A stretch of DNA of 64,000 nt from Euleptes europaea (lineage: Eukaryota > Chordata > Lepidosauria > Squamata > Sphaerodactylidae): contig NC_079332.1 of assembly GCF_029931775.1 (NCBI RefSeq), positions 1,190,501-1,254,500 of the forward strand, given 5' to 3'. The notes beneath the pieces are model-generated. The model had not been told where the DNA came from. It saw nothing but the letters and a program-made list of their open reading frames with translations, and searched no databases. The position numbers and the translations under genes are program-made. Positions 1 to 18,588 of the stretch are shown in pieces. How positions within the stretch are numbered: the first letter of the stretch is position 1; each line of letters starts with the position of its first letter.

Positions 1-99
1 TCGCATGCTTTTGTGTGCTGCTGATTCCACAATCCAGTGCTGAAGGGTAGCCTGAGAGAAGCAAGCCCAGAGCCATTGACTCAGCCCCTCTGAGAGCGC

Positions 100-2372
<2,273 letters not shown>

Positions 2373-2978
2373 CAGATGCCGCTGCCCATGCTGAGATGCT
2401 GGACTACCAAATACCCCCCTTGGCTCTCACTTGACACACTACTTTGCTTATCTCTGAAGCCACCCGCGAGACAGTGCCACAGCACCCACATACCTCAGCA
2501 GGCTGCCCCTGTGCCACATGCTCGGCCCCTGGTGGTGTGGCAGGACGGTTGGTGCCCTAGTCTGCCAGTGTCTCAGCGATTGTGGACTCCCAGGTCTCCT
2601 GGGTTTGCCGGAGGGAACCGACGGGCTGAATGGGGGTTGGACCGGGCAGCTCACGTGCTGCCAAAGCACCCTGCACACTCCAGTGCCGGAGGCAGACTCG
2701 GTCTCTGGGCTCCTCTCTGTATTTATCTGCTAGCTCCTTCAATTGTGCCCACTGCTGAAATGGGAGACCCGTCTCCTCACCCCCCACCTCCCCTCATGTT
2801 AACCAGGTACGACTCCTCTGCCACATCAGGTACCGCGAGCCTGTCTGCACACAGAACATGTCACAGTGGCCTCCTCGGTGCAGAGATGGGGAGGAAAGGC
2901 CACCGTTTGTGTTTGTAACGACATTTTCTACTGTTTTTAAAATTGTGATATAGATTTGGACTTTTTTTCTTCCTTGAC

Positions 2979-2984
2979 AATAAA
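2979..2984 (+). terminator. TRAF7: TRAF7 polyadenylation signal
   Basis: AATAAA lies about 600 bases after the TRAF7 stop. A GT-rich stretch follows at about 3,005-3,040, as expected downstream of a cleavage site, so cleavage is probably near 3,000. Confidence 0.75.
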
Positions 2985-3000
2985 AAACCGGACCACTCTT

Positions 3001-3650
3001 TTAGGTGTGCACGCGTTCTTGTCAAGCGTCTGTGGGGGTTGAGGTGCCTTGTGAGGATCAGTGAGGGGCTTTCATGTGTATTCAAGGGGGCAGCGGAGAG
3101 CCATTTGCACCATCGGTGGTCCCCTGTTCTCACTGTCCCCTTGGCAGGCCTGGAGGCGACAGTGCCTTCCTTTCACAGACTCTCAAAGCCTCCAGGGCAT
3201 GTGAGGGACTGGAGCAAAGGGCCAAGATGGTGGTGGTGCTGGACTCCCCACGCTGTGCTCTTGCCAAAAGGGGTTCCCCAGCTGCTCCTTTCCCCGGACC
3301 ACAGCATCGCCCAGGGTGGCCCGATGAACTTTTGAGTGGCGAATAGACCAGCCGGCTCTGGCTTCTCGGAGTAAGCGACAAACTTCCTTCCCAGCTGGGG
3401 AGTGGTGGTGGGGGGGTTGTTTCACTGCCCAGCTGTCCCCCCTCCTCCAGGTGTGATTCTTCCCTGCCATGCAGGAGTTCACGGGACACCCACCGAGTAG
3501 CCATTACCAAACTCTCCAGATTGAAAGGGATACAAGAGAGGTGTGCAAGCACAGCAAGTGCATTTACATAACCTGTCACGCTGCCGTGTTATCCTAACGC
3601 AAAGGGCCCATCACGAGGGCTGACACAAAAGCATAGAACCATCCACGGCA
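3001..3650. other. Intergenic DNA after TRAF7, nothing recognised
   Basis: Short frames are open on both strands, but none has splice sites or a protein signature I know. The G/C-rich runs at 3,395-3,440 are plain low complexity. I see no repeat family here. Confidence 0.5.
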
Positions 3651-3655
3651 ACGGG

Positions 3656-6105
3656 GTGTGCGCTCTTTTCCCCACCACCACTCTGTGGCGGAGACCTGAA
3701 GTCGAGGTTGCGGCCGCTCATCCGGGCCTCTTCGGCCTAGCGTCTCCCCCCCCCCCCCCAGGGCGCCTTCTGGGGCGGCTCAGCCTCCGAGGCGGGGCGA
3801 GGTCGGGCCAAGCCTGGCCTATGGGGGTCACGTGGCCTCCAGGTTGCAATTCATTAATTCGGCCACGGGATGGCAGCACCCCCTCTCCACGGCTCGGCCG
3901 CTTGGGCAGCGGGTTCATGGGAGCCCCGGACGGCCGCGCAGTTCCCGGGTTGGGCCACAAGGCGGCAGCATCTCCTGCCCGGGTTTCTGAGCAGGTGGAG
4001 GGTCAAAAGGGTATTTTTGCTTTGTTGAATTTTATAATCTTGTATAATTATAATTGATACTTTTATAATTGATACTCTTTTGTATTTCCTTTTTATCTTG
4101 TTTTGTTATTATTGTTTGTTTATTTTGTTTTATATTATAAAAATAAAATTATAAAAAAAAGAAAAGAAAATGCAACAGCGGCTTTGCAATGAAGGTCTCC
4201 GTGGACACGACTCTGGGGCTGGGGTGGCGGGTCTCACAATGCACCGACAGCCCCTGGGAGGAGCAGAAGGGCCCAGGCCGCTCAGACCGCCGCCTTCAGA
4301 TGAGACCGGGCGTCGAGGCTGCAACCACTTCCCTTGCCTCTTGGGCCGAGGATTTCCCCAGGGCGCCTTCTGGGGCGGCTCAGCCTCCGAGGCGGGGCGA
4401 GGTCGGGCCAAGCCTGGCCTATGGGGGTCACGTGGCCTCCGGGTTGCAATTCATTAATTCGGCCGCGGGATGGCAGCACCCCCTCTCCACGGCTCGGCCG
4501 CTTGGGCAGCGGGTTCATGGGAGCCCCGGACGGCCGCGCAGTTCCGAGCTGGGCCACAAGGCGGCAGCATCTCCTGCCCGGGTTTCTGAGCCGCAGCAGC
4601 CCAGGGCTGTTCCTCTGCGCATGTGCGTTCTTCCCCCCACCACCACTCTGTGGATGAGGCCTGAAGACGAGGTTGCGGCCAGTCATCCGGGCCTCTTTGG
4701 CCAGGCGTCTCCCCCCCCCCCTAGGGCGCCTTCTGGGGCGGCTCAGCCTCCGAGGCGGGAAGAGGTCGGGCAAATCTGGCCTATGGGGGTCACGTGGCCT
4801 CCCGGTTGCAATTCATTAATTCGGCCACGGGATGGCAGCACCCCCTCTCCAGGGCTCGGCCGCTTGGGCAGCGGGATCATGGGAGCCCCGGACGGCCGCG
4901 CCTCCTGTTTCCATGGCAACGGTGCCCAAAAGTGTCACAGCCAAATCAGTCCCCATTGTCCCGTGGACCGGAAGCGTAACATTGAATCCTTGCCCCCCGT
5001 TCTGTAGTCCGGTGCACGAAAGCGTAACAGTCAGCCAAGTCCCTTCGGTAACATTGGCCGGAAGTGTTACTAGACTTAATGCTCCCGTTCTGTAGTCCGC
5101 AACCGCTTCCGTTGCCCGGAAGCGTTACATCTAGCTAGGGTCCGCCGGCAACAGTGACCGGAAGTGTTACTAGACTAACTGCCCCCGTTCTGTAGTCCGC
5201 AACAGCTTCCGTTGCCCGGAAGTGTCACGGCCGACAAGGTCCCCACGGGAACAGTGACCGGAAGTGTTATTAGACTAACTGCCCCCGTTCTGTAGTCCCC
5301 CCCGCTTTCGGTGCCAGGAAGCGTAACAGCCAGCCGGGTCCCCCCGGCAACATTGACCGGAAGTGTTCCAGACTAGCTGCTCCCATTCTGTAGTCCCCCG
5401 CCGTTGTTGATGCCAAGGAGCGTCACAGACATTGATGTATCCAGCGCCACATTTACCGGACGTTACTAGGATTGTTGCTCCCCGTTTCGGGAACTTTCTT
5501 CTTCCCGAAATGCTGTAATGTAATGGTACGTTAGATGTGTTTATTTATTGTATTATATTTATATCGCGCCCTTTCCTGACTACAGTGACTGTGACGCTTT
5601 GCGGTTGCGTACTACATAATAGCGGCTCAGCCTCCGAGGCCGGGCGAGGCCGGGCCAAGCCTGGCCTATGGGGGTCACGTGGCCTCCCGGTTGCAATTCA
5701 TTAATTCGGCCACGGGATGGCAGCATCCCCTCTCCACGGCTCGGCCGCTTCGGCAGCGGGTTCATCTCAGCCCCGGACGGCCGCGCAGTTCCGAGTTGGG
5801 CCACAAGGCGGCAGCATCTCCTGCCCGGGTTTCTGAGCCGGAGCAGCCCAGGGCTGTTCCTCTGCGCATGTGCGTTCTTCCCCCCACCACCACTCTGTGG
5901 CGGAGGCCTGAAGTCGAGGTTGCGGCCGCTCATCCGGGCCTCTTTGGCCAGGCGTCTCCCCCCCCCCCCACCAGGGCGCCTTCTGGGGCGGCTCAGCCTC
6001 CGAGGCCGGGCGAGGTCGGGCCAAGCCTGGCCTATGGGGGTCACGTGGCCTCCCGGTTGCAATTCATTAATTTGGCCACGGGGTGGCAGCACCCCCCTCT
6101 CCAGC
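3656..6105 (+). repeat. Composite GC-rich repeat, copy 1 (module A, AT module, module B)
   Basis: Three module types alternate. Module A is about 370 bases. It contains CTATGGGGGTCACGTGGCC, TTGCAATTCATTAATTCGGC, CACAAGGCGGCAGCATCT and CTGCGCATGTGCG, and recurs starting near 3,700, 4,360, 4,735, 5,620 and 5,985. An AT-rich module lies at 4,010-4,170. A run of roughly 100-base module B units (CCGGAAGTGTTACTAGA, CCCGTTCTGTAGTCC) occupies 4,970-5,500, followed by an L2-like tail near 5,540-5,580. The E-box GTCACGTGGCC starts near 3827, 4427, 4789, 5673 and 6040. The same modules in the same order make up copy 2 at 40.4-44.4 kb, so this is a real family. No protein of a known transposon is visible. 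Confidence 0.85.
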
Positions 6106-6289
6106 GCTGGATTTCGAATAGGAAAATTCTACAAATCCATCTGTGCTGTATGTTCCTATATGCTTTAGGTGGCTTATAGATGAAACCCCATAACACACTC
6201 TGGCTAAGAATTCCCTCGGGGTGGGGTGTCTTGTGCACAGCTGAACTTCCGTTCCTGGATGCATATATGCATGTCCATAGCAACGTTCC

Positions 6290-6660
6290 CTCACCCCCCC
6301 AGCCCGGTGCACAGAAGTGTAACAGCAAACGAAATCCCCAGTGCTACACAGAACAGAAGCGTCTCGAGATTAGTTGCTCCTGTTCTATAGTCCGCCACCA
6401 GTTTCGGAGCCAGAAAGCGTCACGTCCAGTACTGGTCCCCCTCCCCCGCCTACATTAACCAGAAGTGCTGCTAGATTCGTTGCCCCCGTTCTGGAGTCCC
6501 CCGCCGCTTTTGGTGCCAGGAGGCGTCACAGCCACTCAGGTCCCCGGGCCACAAATACTGGAACTGTTACTAAAATCGTTGCCCCTGCTTTGGACCTTTC
6601 TTCTTCCCGAAATGTTGCAATAGTACGTTGGATGTGTGCGATACCAGTATAGTCATTTCA
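6290..6660 (+). repeat. Degraded module B units of the composite repeat
   Basis: About three diverged roughly 100-base units lie here. Words such as CCCCGTTCTGGAGTCC, TTGGTGCCAGGAGGCGTCAC and the terminal CTTTCTTCTTCCCGAAATG match the array ends at 5,485-5,515 and 42,570-42,600. The divergence suggests an older array than the one at 41.7-42.5 kb. The stretch 6,105-6,290 between the two blocks is not recognised. Confidence 0.7.
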
Positions 6661-7801
6661 TTTATTTATTTAGATTACAGTCAAGCTCAAGGAATAACCT
6701 TGCAACAAACCTACCCCTTGCTACAGGCCCACAGGCACAGAAGTCCATCCCCATAACCACAAATGCCTGCAAAGACACATGCATACTTCAGTAATGGGCA
6801 GACAAATGAGAGGGCCTTTGCTAATTCCTGACTCACTGACAAGTTTTCTTCTTGTAAAGCAAACACAGTCTTATCCCAAACACAGGTGCTGTCCCATTCA
6901 AAATGTTCTTCACCGCAGAATCATTATCTTCTTAGGGAGAAATCCCCAACGTATTTTCACTTCATGCACACAAGCCCTGAAAAATGCTGCTTGGTCTGAT
7001 GCAAAGGAGGTAGATGAGATTACTAGATCACAATGAGTAGCCCTACTGGATAAGAAGGTCGGACAGCAGCTTGTTAAGAGAAACAATAATTAAATAGCAA
7101 TTTCTCTTGCAGCCTGAGATGCCGTATCACCCAGCCTGCTCACATGCAGAGCTGTCTATTAGCCAGCCATGGACAGCTGTCCACAGGAGTACATTGGATG
7201 CAGACCTCCCAAAATATTGGCTCAGACAAGGTTCAGAGAATCAGAAGGGATGGAATTTAGTTGTCCTGGAAGACCCAGCACTGAGCAGATCGGCCAGGTG
7301 AATTCCTTCATGGGGAGTCGACCCAAAGTCCTGTATCTCCATGCTGGTGCGTCTCAACCTTGGGTCCAACTGTAAGAGCTGGCATTTCTGTCACCCCTTT
7401 TGGAATGGCATGCTTGTCATCACTGTTTCCACCTGGAAAATTGAGTGTGGTTGAACTCAGAACTCAAGCATTGAAATTTGCACGGTTGTATATATTCAGT
7501 GAGTCCTGCCAAAACCTCCCACCTTGAGCACCAAAGTATTTAATGAATGAAAAGCTCCTTAAGTACCGAGATATTTCATGTGCAGAATACCTCAACCGCC
7601 CAAAAACAAGACAACCCACAAACGACTCATCTCTGCTCTCGATGCTCAAGCTGGCAAAGTCCCCTAAAGCATGGCAGTACACACAGTCTGAAGGAAACAC
7701 AGTCAGGGCGGAAAGCCTGAGAAGTCCAAATGCACACATCCCATGTTGGCGGAAAGAGACACCTCAGCACTGATGCTTCAGTTCCCAGGTGAACAAATGC
7801 T
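6660..7801 (-). other. GNPTG: GNPTG downstream region, probable 3' UTR
   Basis: This unique-looking stretch lies just beyond the candidate last GNPTG exon. On the minus strand it ends near an A-rich AAATAAATAAATG at 6,658-6,672, which could serve as the polyA signal but could also be the tail of an L2-like repeat. No other gene is seen. Confidence 0.35.
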
Positions 7802-14049
<6,248 letters not shown>

Positions 14050-14199
14050 CCTCGGGAGCCGGAAGCTGCCCGCGCTGGCCCCTCCCGGCCACCGTCCGGC
14101 CCTCCACTAGCGTCATCACGCAAGCACGCACGCACATCCCGGAAGCGGAAGTCCGCCCCAGCTTCCGAGTCGGCCGCAGGTCCTGGCCGGCTGGCCTCG
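14050..14199. promoter_or_regulatory. Shared promoter of GNPTG and TSR3
   Basis: The two start codons (14049 on minus, 14200 on plus) are about 150 bases apart in GC-rich DNA. A doubled ETS word, CCGGAAGCGGAAGT, starts near 14,139, and a CRE-like GCGTCATCACG lies near 14,110. No TATA box is seen. This is the usual style of a bidirectional housekeeping promoter. In human the two genes are also adjacent and divergent. Confidence 0.7.
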
Positions 14200-15329
14200 A
14201 TGGGTGGGAGCCGCGGGCGGCGGGCGGCGAAGGGCCTGGCCCCGGCAGGCCGGCGGGAGGGACGGAGGCGGGCGGCGCCGGGCGGCGAGGACGGGTCTCC
14301 TTCGCGTGGGGAGGAGGAGCGGGGCGGCGAGGCGGGCCCCCCCCCGGCCGGCCCGCCCTGCCCGCTGGCCATGTGGGACTTGGGCCAGTGCGACCGGCGG
14401 CGCTGCACGGGGCGGCGCCTGGCGCGCCAGGGGCTGGTGCGGACGCTGCGGCTCGGGCAGCGCTTCGGGGGCCTGGTGCTCAGCCCCGCCGCCGCCCGCT
14501 GCGTCTCGCCCGCCGACAGGTCAGTGCCGCCCGCCACGCGGAGGGCTCCGCCGCGGAGCCGCAGGTCCGGGCCCCCCCCGCCCCCTTTCCCCTGGGAGAA
14601 AAGAGCCATTGAGCCCGGTAGAAGCGGAGCCCAGTCAAACTGGCAAAAGTGGGTTTTACTATTTTAGTTAGTGAGGTATAGAAACAAATTTATTTACTTT
14701 TATACTATTAACAACTTTTAAAAACTATTGTCGAAGGCTTTCACGGTCAGAGTTCATTGGTTCTTGTGGGTTATCCGGGCTGTGTGACCGTGGTCTTGGT
14801 CTTTTCTTTCCTGACGTTTCGCCAGCAGCTGTGGCAGGCATCTTCAGAAAACCTCCAGACTAACAAAGACTACAGTCCACAATAGCCATGCGGATTAGCT
14901 TTGGATTCCACATGTTAACAGATCATTTCAGGATACAATGGTTCCATATTAACATACCACACCCTCATTAGCACATTACCCGTTTCTGACTATATATTAC
15001 TCTTCCTACACACTTGACACTGAGAGACACTGTCCTTCAGTGTTACTCCTCTGAAGATGCCTGCCACAGCTGCTGGCGAAATGTCAGGAAAGAAATTACC
15101 AAGACCACGGTCACACAGCCCAGATAACCTACAAGGACCAACTTTTAAAACTATTTAGACACTTCTGCAGAAGTCAGGTGAAGGGTCACTTTTTAAGGTG
15201 GGTGGAGGGTCCAAAGGGTATTTTGGCTTTGTTGAACTTTATAACTATGTACAATAATAATTGATACTCTTTTGTAATTTTTTTGTATTTTCTTTTTATC
15301 TTTTTTGTTATTATTGTATTTGTTTGTTT

Positions 15330-15419
<90 letters not shown>

Positions 15420-17939
15420 AAGTCGAGTCCAGGGAAGCGTGCAGGGGGGCCCTGGCTTTGCTCCCATGCTCGCCCAGGGAATAAATGCGGTAGGAAACTC
15501 AGCCAACGAACCTGACCTCCTGCTTTGGAAACAGCAGGGGAAGGGGCCGTGGCTCAGTGGCGGAGCCTCTGCTTGGCACGCAGAAGGTCCCAGGTTCAGT
15601 CCCCAGTGGCATCTCCAGTTAAAGGGACCGGGTGAGGTGGTGATGCGAAAGACCTCTGTGCCTGAGACCCTGCAGAGCCGCTGCCGATAGTACTGACTTT
15701 GATGGACCAAGGGGGGTCTGGTTCAGTAGAAGGCAGCTTCAGGTGTGTTCATGTGTGTCAGATACCTGTAGCCTAAACATGAGTTGCATTGGCATTGCAC
15801 AGGTAGCAAACAGTCCAGTTGAATACTGGATGGGTATGCAGTCACACACAGGTTCCATCATTTTTTTATGTAGCGCTTTCTACCTGTTACTGTTGCAAGC
15901 CCATCCCCCCGTGACCCCACACACAACCATGATGCTCTTGTAGGGCCACCAACTCATGGGGGCACAACTGAGGAGGGTGGAGAGTGGGAAAGTTGCTGTT
16001 TACGCAGTGCAGCTCCACTAACGCTGCCCGGTGTCGAGGCCTTCATCTTTAACACTGGATTTCAACGTCCTACTGCATTTTTAGACAGGTTGTGGCTCAG
16101 CACGGAGTTGCCGTGATTGACTGTTCTTGGGCAAAGCTGCAGGAGACGCCATTTCACAAGATGAGGGGAAACCACCTCCGGCTGCTGCCGTACTTACTAG
16201 CCGCAAATTCAGTGAACTATGGCCGACCGTACAAGCTGTCCTGCGTAGAAGCATTTGCTGCTACTTTCTATATTGCAGGTAAGGCAGTAGATGTACAAAA
16301 ACATTAGGTTGTCTGTCAAATGCATTTTTACTGGCCCTTCTCCAAAGGAGCTCAGGACGCTCCCCCGCACACCTTAAACCTCACCACAAGCCTCAGATAG
16401 ATTAGCCACTCCACTCCACGTGAAGCCAGCTGGGTGACCTTGGGCTAGTCACAGCTCTTAAGAGCTCTCTCATCCCCACCCACCTCACAGGGTGTCTGTT
16501 GTGGGGAAGGGACGATGATGGTAAGCCGGTTTGTGTTTCCCTTAAGTGGTAGAGAGAGTCAGCATATAAAAACCAACTCTTCTTCTTGCCTTCTCTTTGC
16601 CTCAGCGAGCGATGGAGTCCCCATTCATTGGCCTGCCCATTTTGAGCAAGCACGCTGCAGAGTGCAGCTGCCAGTCAGTGTGGGGCCCATACAGTACATT
16701 TATTATTACCTGGCTAAAAAAAAAAAGTTTCAGGTTGGCTGACCAGCTTTTTCTTATTTCAGGGTTCTCAGACATTGCCACAACTCTCTTGCAAAAATTT
16801 AAGTGGGGAATGGTGTTCCTGGATCTGAACAGGGACCTCCTAGAGAAATACGCAGCCTGTAACCATGAAGAAGAAGTGCTGAAAGTAGAGAGAGAATTTC
16901 TGGCCACCGCTCCAGGAGAAGAAGAAATAGGTGAGAATGTTCCCACCTTTGCTGCTGCCTTGACATATTCACTCATTCCTCAGTGGTGTTCAAAAAGGTG
17001 CTGTGTGGAGTTGTGTAGCGGCTGCTGCTCTTTTTTGGGGGATACCGGGACCACTCTGTCCCAGAGATTCCCTGGGGCTTCATCTCAGGTTCACTGGCAA
17101 AGGAAGTCAAGCCCTCCCAGGCAACTGAGAGGATTTATTGCATGGATTGATTCAGAGTTATCATCTACTTCATGGGTGTACAACTCCACTCTCTCTGAGG
17201 TGGCTATTTAAAAACACACACACACAAACTGAAAAGGGCCACACTGCTGTGCAAACTGTGGGAAAAGTGTTTCCTGATACTCTTAGCTCGGCCTTTCCCA
17301 AAACTCATTCTGCTGCTGTCCCTTTCTCTCTGCAGTGCTGTGGGTCAGTCTGTCTGTGACGGTACCTTCCTTTACTTTCTCTCCAGACCACACAGGTCTG
17401 CAGATTTGCTGCTTACACCCTCCCTTTGTGTAGCCAAAAGAAAGGCTCTTTGCAGAGAGGCGAGAAATAACTTGCTACCTCTGCTTCCAGCAGGACTTTT
17501 CTTCTGACTCGGCAGAGCTAACAGCAGTATATCCTCCTTTCATCCGCCTTTCCTTCCTGTACCCTTGCCACCCCCTGCAAGACCTGGTTTAGGAACATGT
17601 GCAAAAAAAGGCAGGCAAGAGAAGGGAAAAACCATCTGTGCTGGGCCAATCTGGTGAGGGGTCTGTAGCAGTAGTTTAGGGAAGAATCTTGACACAACCA
17701 CCTAACCGTTTTAATTTCTGGCTTCTCAGACCCTTTCGATGTTGATTCTGGGAAAGAGTTCTGCAATCCCAACAGGCCTGCCAGAGGGTAAGAATTGCAG
17801 TGGTGTACTTTCTCTTTCAGGTAAGTTTCTCAGTCTTTTTTTTTTTAAACACTGACCTCTATTGCTTTGTAGAGTGATTACTGCTGATGAAGAAACAGAT
17901 GATGAGTCGAGCAGCAGCAGTTCAGAAGAACGGGAATGA
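14200..17939 (+). CDS. TSR3: TSR3, 18S rRNA aminocarboxypropyltransferase
   Basis: TSR3 uses S-adenosylmethionine to add the acp group to the hypermodified pseudouridine of 18S rRNA, a late small-subunit step. Exons: 14200-14519, 16085-16278, 16763-16930, 17730-17787, 17873-17939; phases join, and the product is 268 aa (human about 312). The start at 14200 precedes a low-complexity Arg/Gly/Pro-rich stretch. The conserved part then opens with [20 protein letters not shown], followed by RFGGLVLSP and [20 protein letters not shown]. Exon 2 carries [20 protein letters not shown] and [14 protein letters not shown]. Exon 3 has [20 protein letters not shown]. Exon 4 has [18 protein letters not shown]. 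The last exon is an acidic and serine-rich tail, shorter than in human. An alternative start at the Met of MWDLG (14371) is possible. Confidence 0.95.
14712..15154 (+). mobile_element. Short Penelope-like element with inverted ends and target duplication
   Basis: Left end TGTCGAAGGCTTTCACGGTC and the following roughly 110 bases are inverted at the right end (CTGAAGATGCCTGCCACAGC to ACCACGGTCACACAGCCC). The interior matches the 3' non-coding part of the larger element at 18.6-20.5 kb. CAACTTTTAAAAACTAT (14712-14728) and CAACTTTTAAAACTAT (15139-15154) flank it and look like a target-site duplication. No coding part is kept. It lies in TSR3 intron 1. Confidence 0.75.
15215..15420 (+). repeat. 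AT-rich module with (TA)n expansion
   Basis: GGTGGAGGGTCCAAAGGGTAT and the AT-rich run that follows match the AT module inside the composite repeats (4,000-4,170; 40,610-40,790; inverted at 43,730-43,900). Here the end of the module has grown into about 80 bases of pure TA. This copy stands alone, without modules A or B. Confidence 0.75.
15545..15745 (+). repeat. tRNA-headed SINE
   Basis: The A-box-like TGGCTCAGTGG and B-box-like GGTTCAGTCCC lie 40-50 bases apart. The body GGTGATGCGAAAGACCTCTG follows, with the end GGCAGCTTCAGGTGTGTTC. The tRNA fold is degraded, so this is a SINE and not a tRNA gene. Confidence 0.8.
16385..16590 (-). repeat. MIR-like SINE, reverse orientation
   Basis: CCAACTCTTCTTC at the right and CATATAAAAACCAACTC are the reverse of the family head. 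ACCTCACAGGGTGTCTGTTG is the reverse of its core. It sits in TSR3 intron 2. Confidence 0.7.
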
Positions 17940-18588
17940 AATGTGTTATGTCTACAGAAAGGCAACTGTGTGGAAGAGTTCAAAAAGGCCAAGACTACGA
18001 GCCAGTTGGCCCTTGTCCCTCAGCAGGTCTCTGGCTGCCAAACAGCTGTGCTCAGGTGGGGCTTACAGACTGCTTTCCCAGCTCAGGTTTGGGCCAGCTG
18101 GTTCTAAGCAAGAAGCACTACCTCTGGCACATCTCTGCAACTCTTCTCTCCTTCTTCCTCACCTGACTGTGTTCCACCTGGTTAGGATGACTGCATTTAT
18201 GTTCCCCATTTCAGTTATGGCTGATACTTGTAAGATTGCTAAGGAGGATTTGAAAATGAAAAGGAATAATGATGAGAGCCTTCATTGTGCTGCCAAGATC
18301 AGTACATCTTACTTCTAGAACAAAAACATCACTGGGCGGGGGGAGAGGAGATGTGACCAGAACTGGTCATATGAGTTGAAATGAAGCCTGCTAGGTCAGT
18401 CACAGTTCTCTTAGAACTCTCTCGGCCCTACCGACCTCACAAGGTGTCTGCTGTGGGGAGGGGGAGGGGATTGTAAGCCACTCTGAGACTCCTTAAAGGT
18501 CCAGAAAAGGGGGGGGGGTATAAAAACCAGATCCTTTTCTAGTGAACAAACCTACAAATCTGTCATGGCTCCTTTTAGCTGTTTAAAT
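17940..18588 (+). other. TSR3: TSR3 3' UTR and downstream DNA with a reverse MIR-like SINE
   Basis: Non-coding after the TSR3 stop. A reverse MIR-like SINE fragment occupies about 18,385-18,535 (ACCTCACAAGGTGTCTGCTG, ATAAAAACCAGATCC). No clear AATAAA was found before it, so the transcript end is not placed. Confidence 0.45.

Noticed and set aside
4189-6179. Several ORFs of 100-270 codons in module A
   Set aside because: Different frames of the same GC-rich repeat are equally open on both strands; copies share DNA, not a conserved frame.
15545-15617. Possible tRNA gene
   Set aside because: A- and B-box words are present, but the cloverleaf is degraded and the unit continues into a SINE body found four more times.
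15186-15710. 174-codon minus-strand ORF with a long Ile-Tyr run
   Set aside because: It is translation of the (TA)n tract plus the AT module and a SINE, not a protein.
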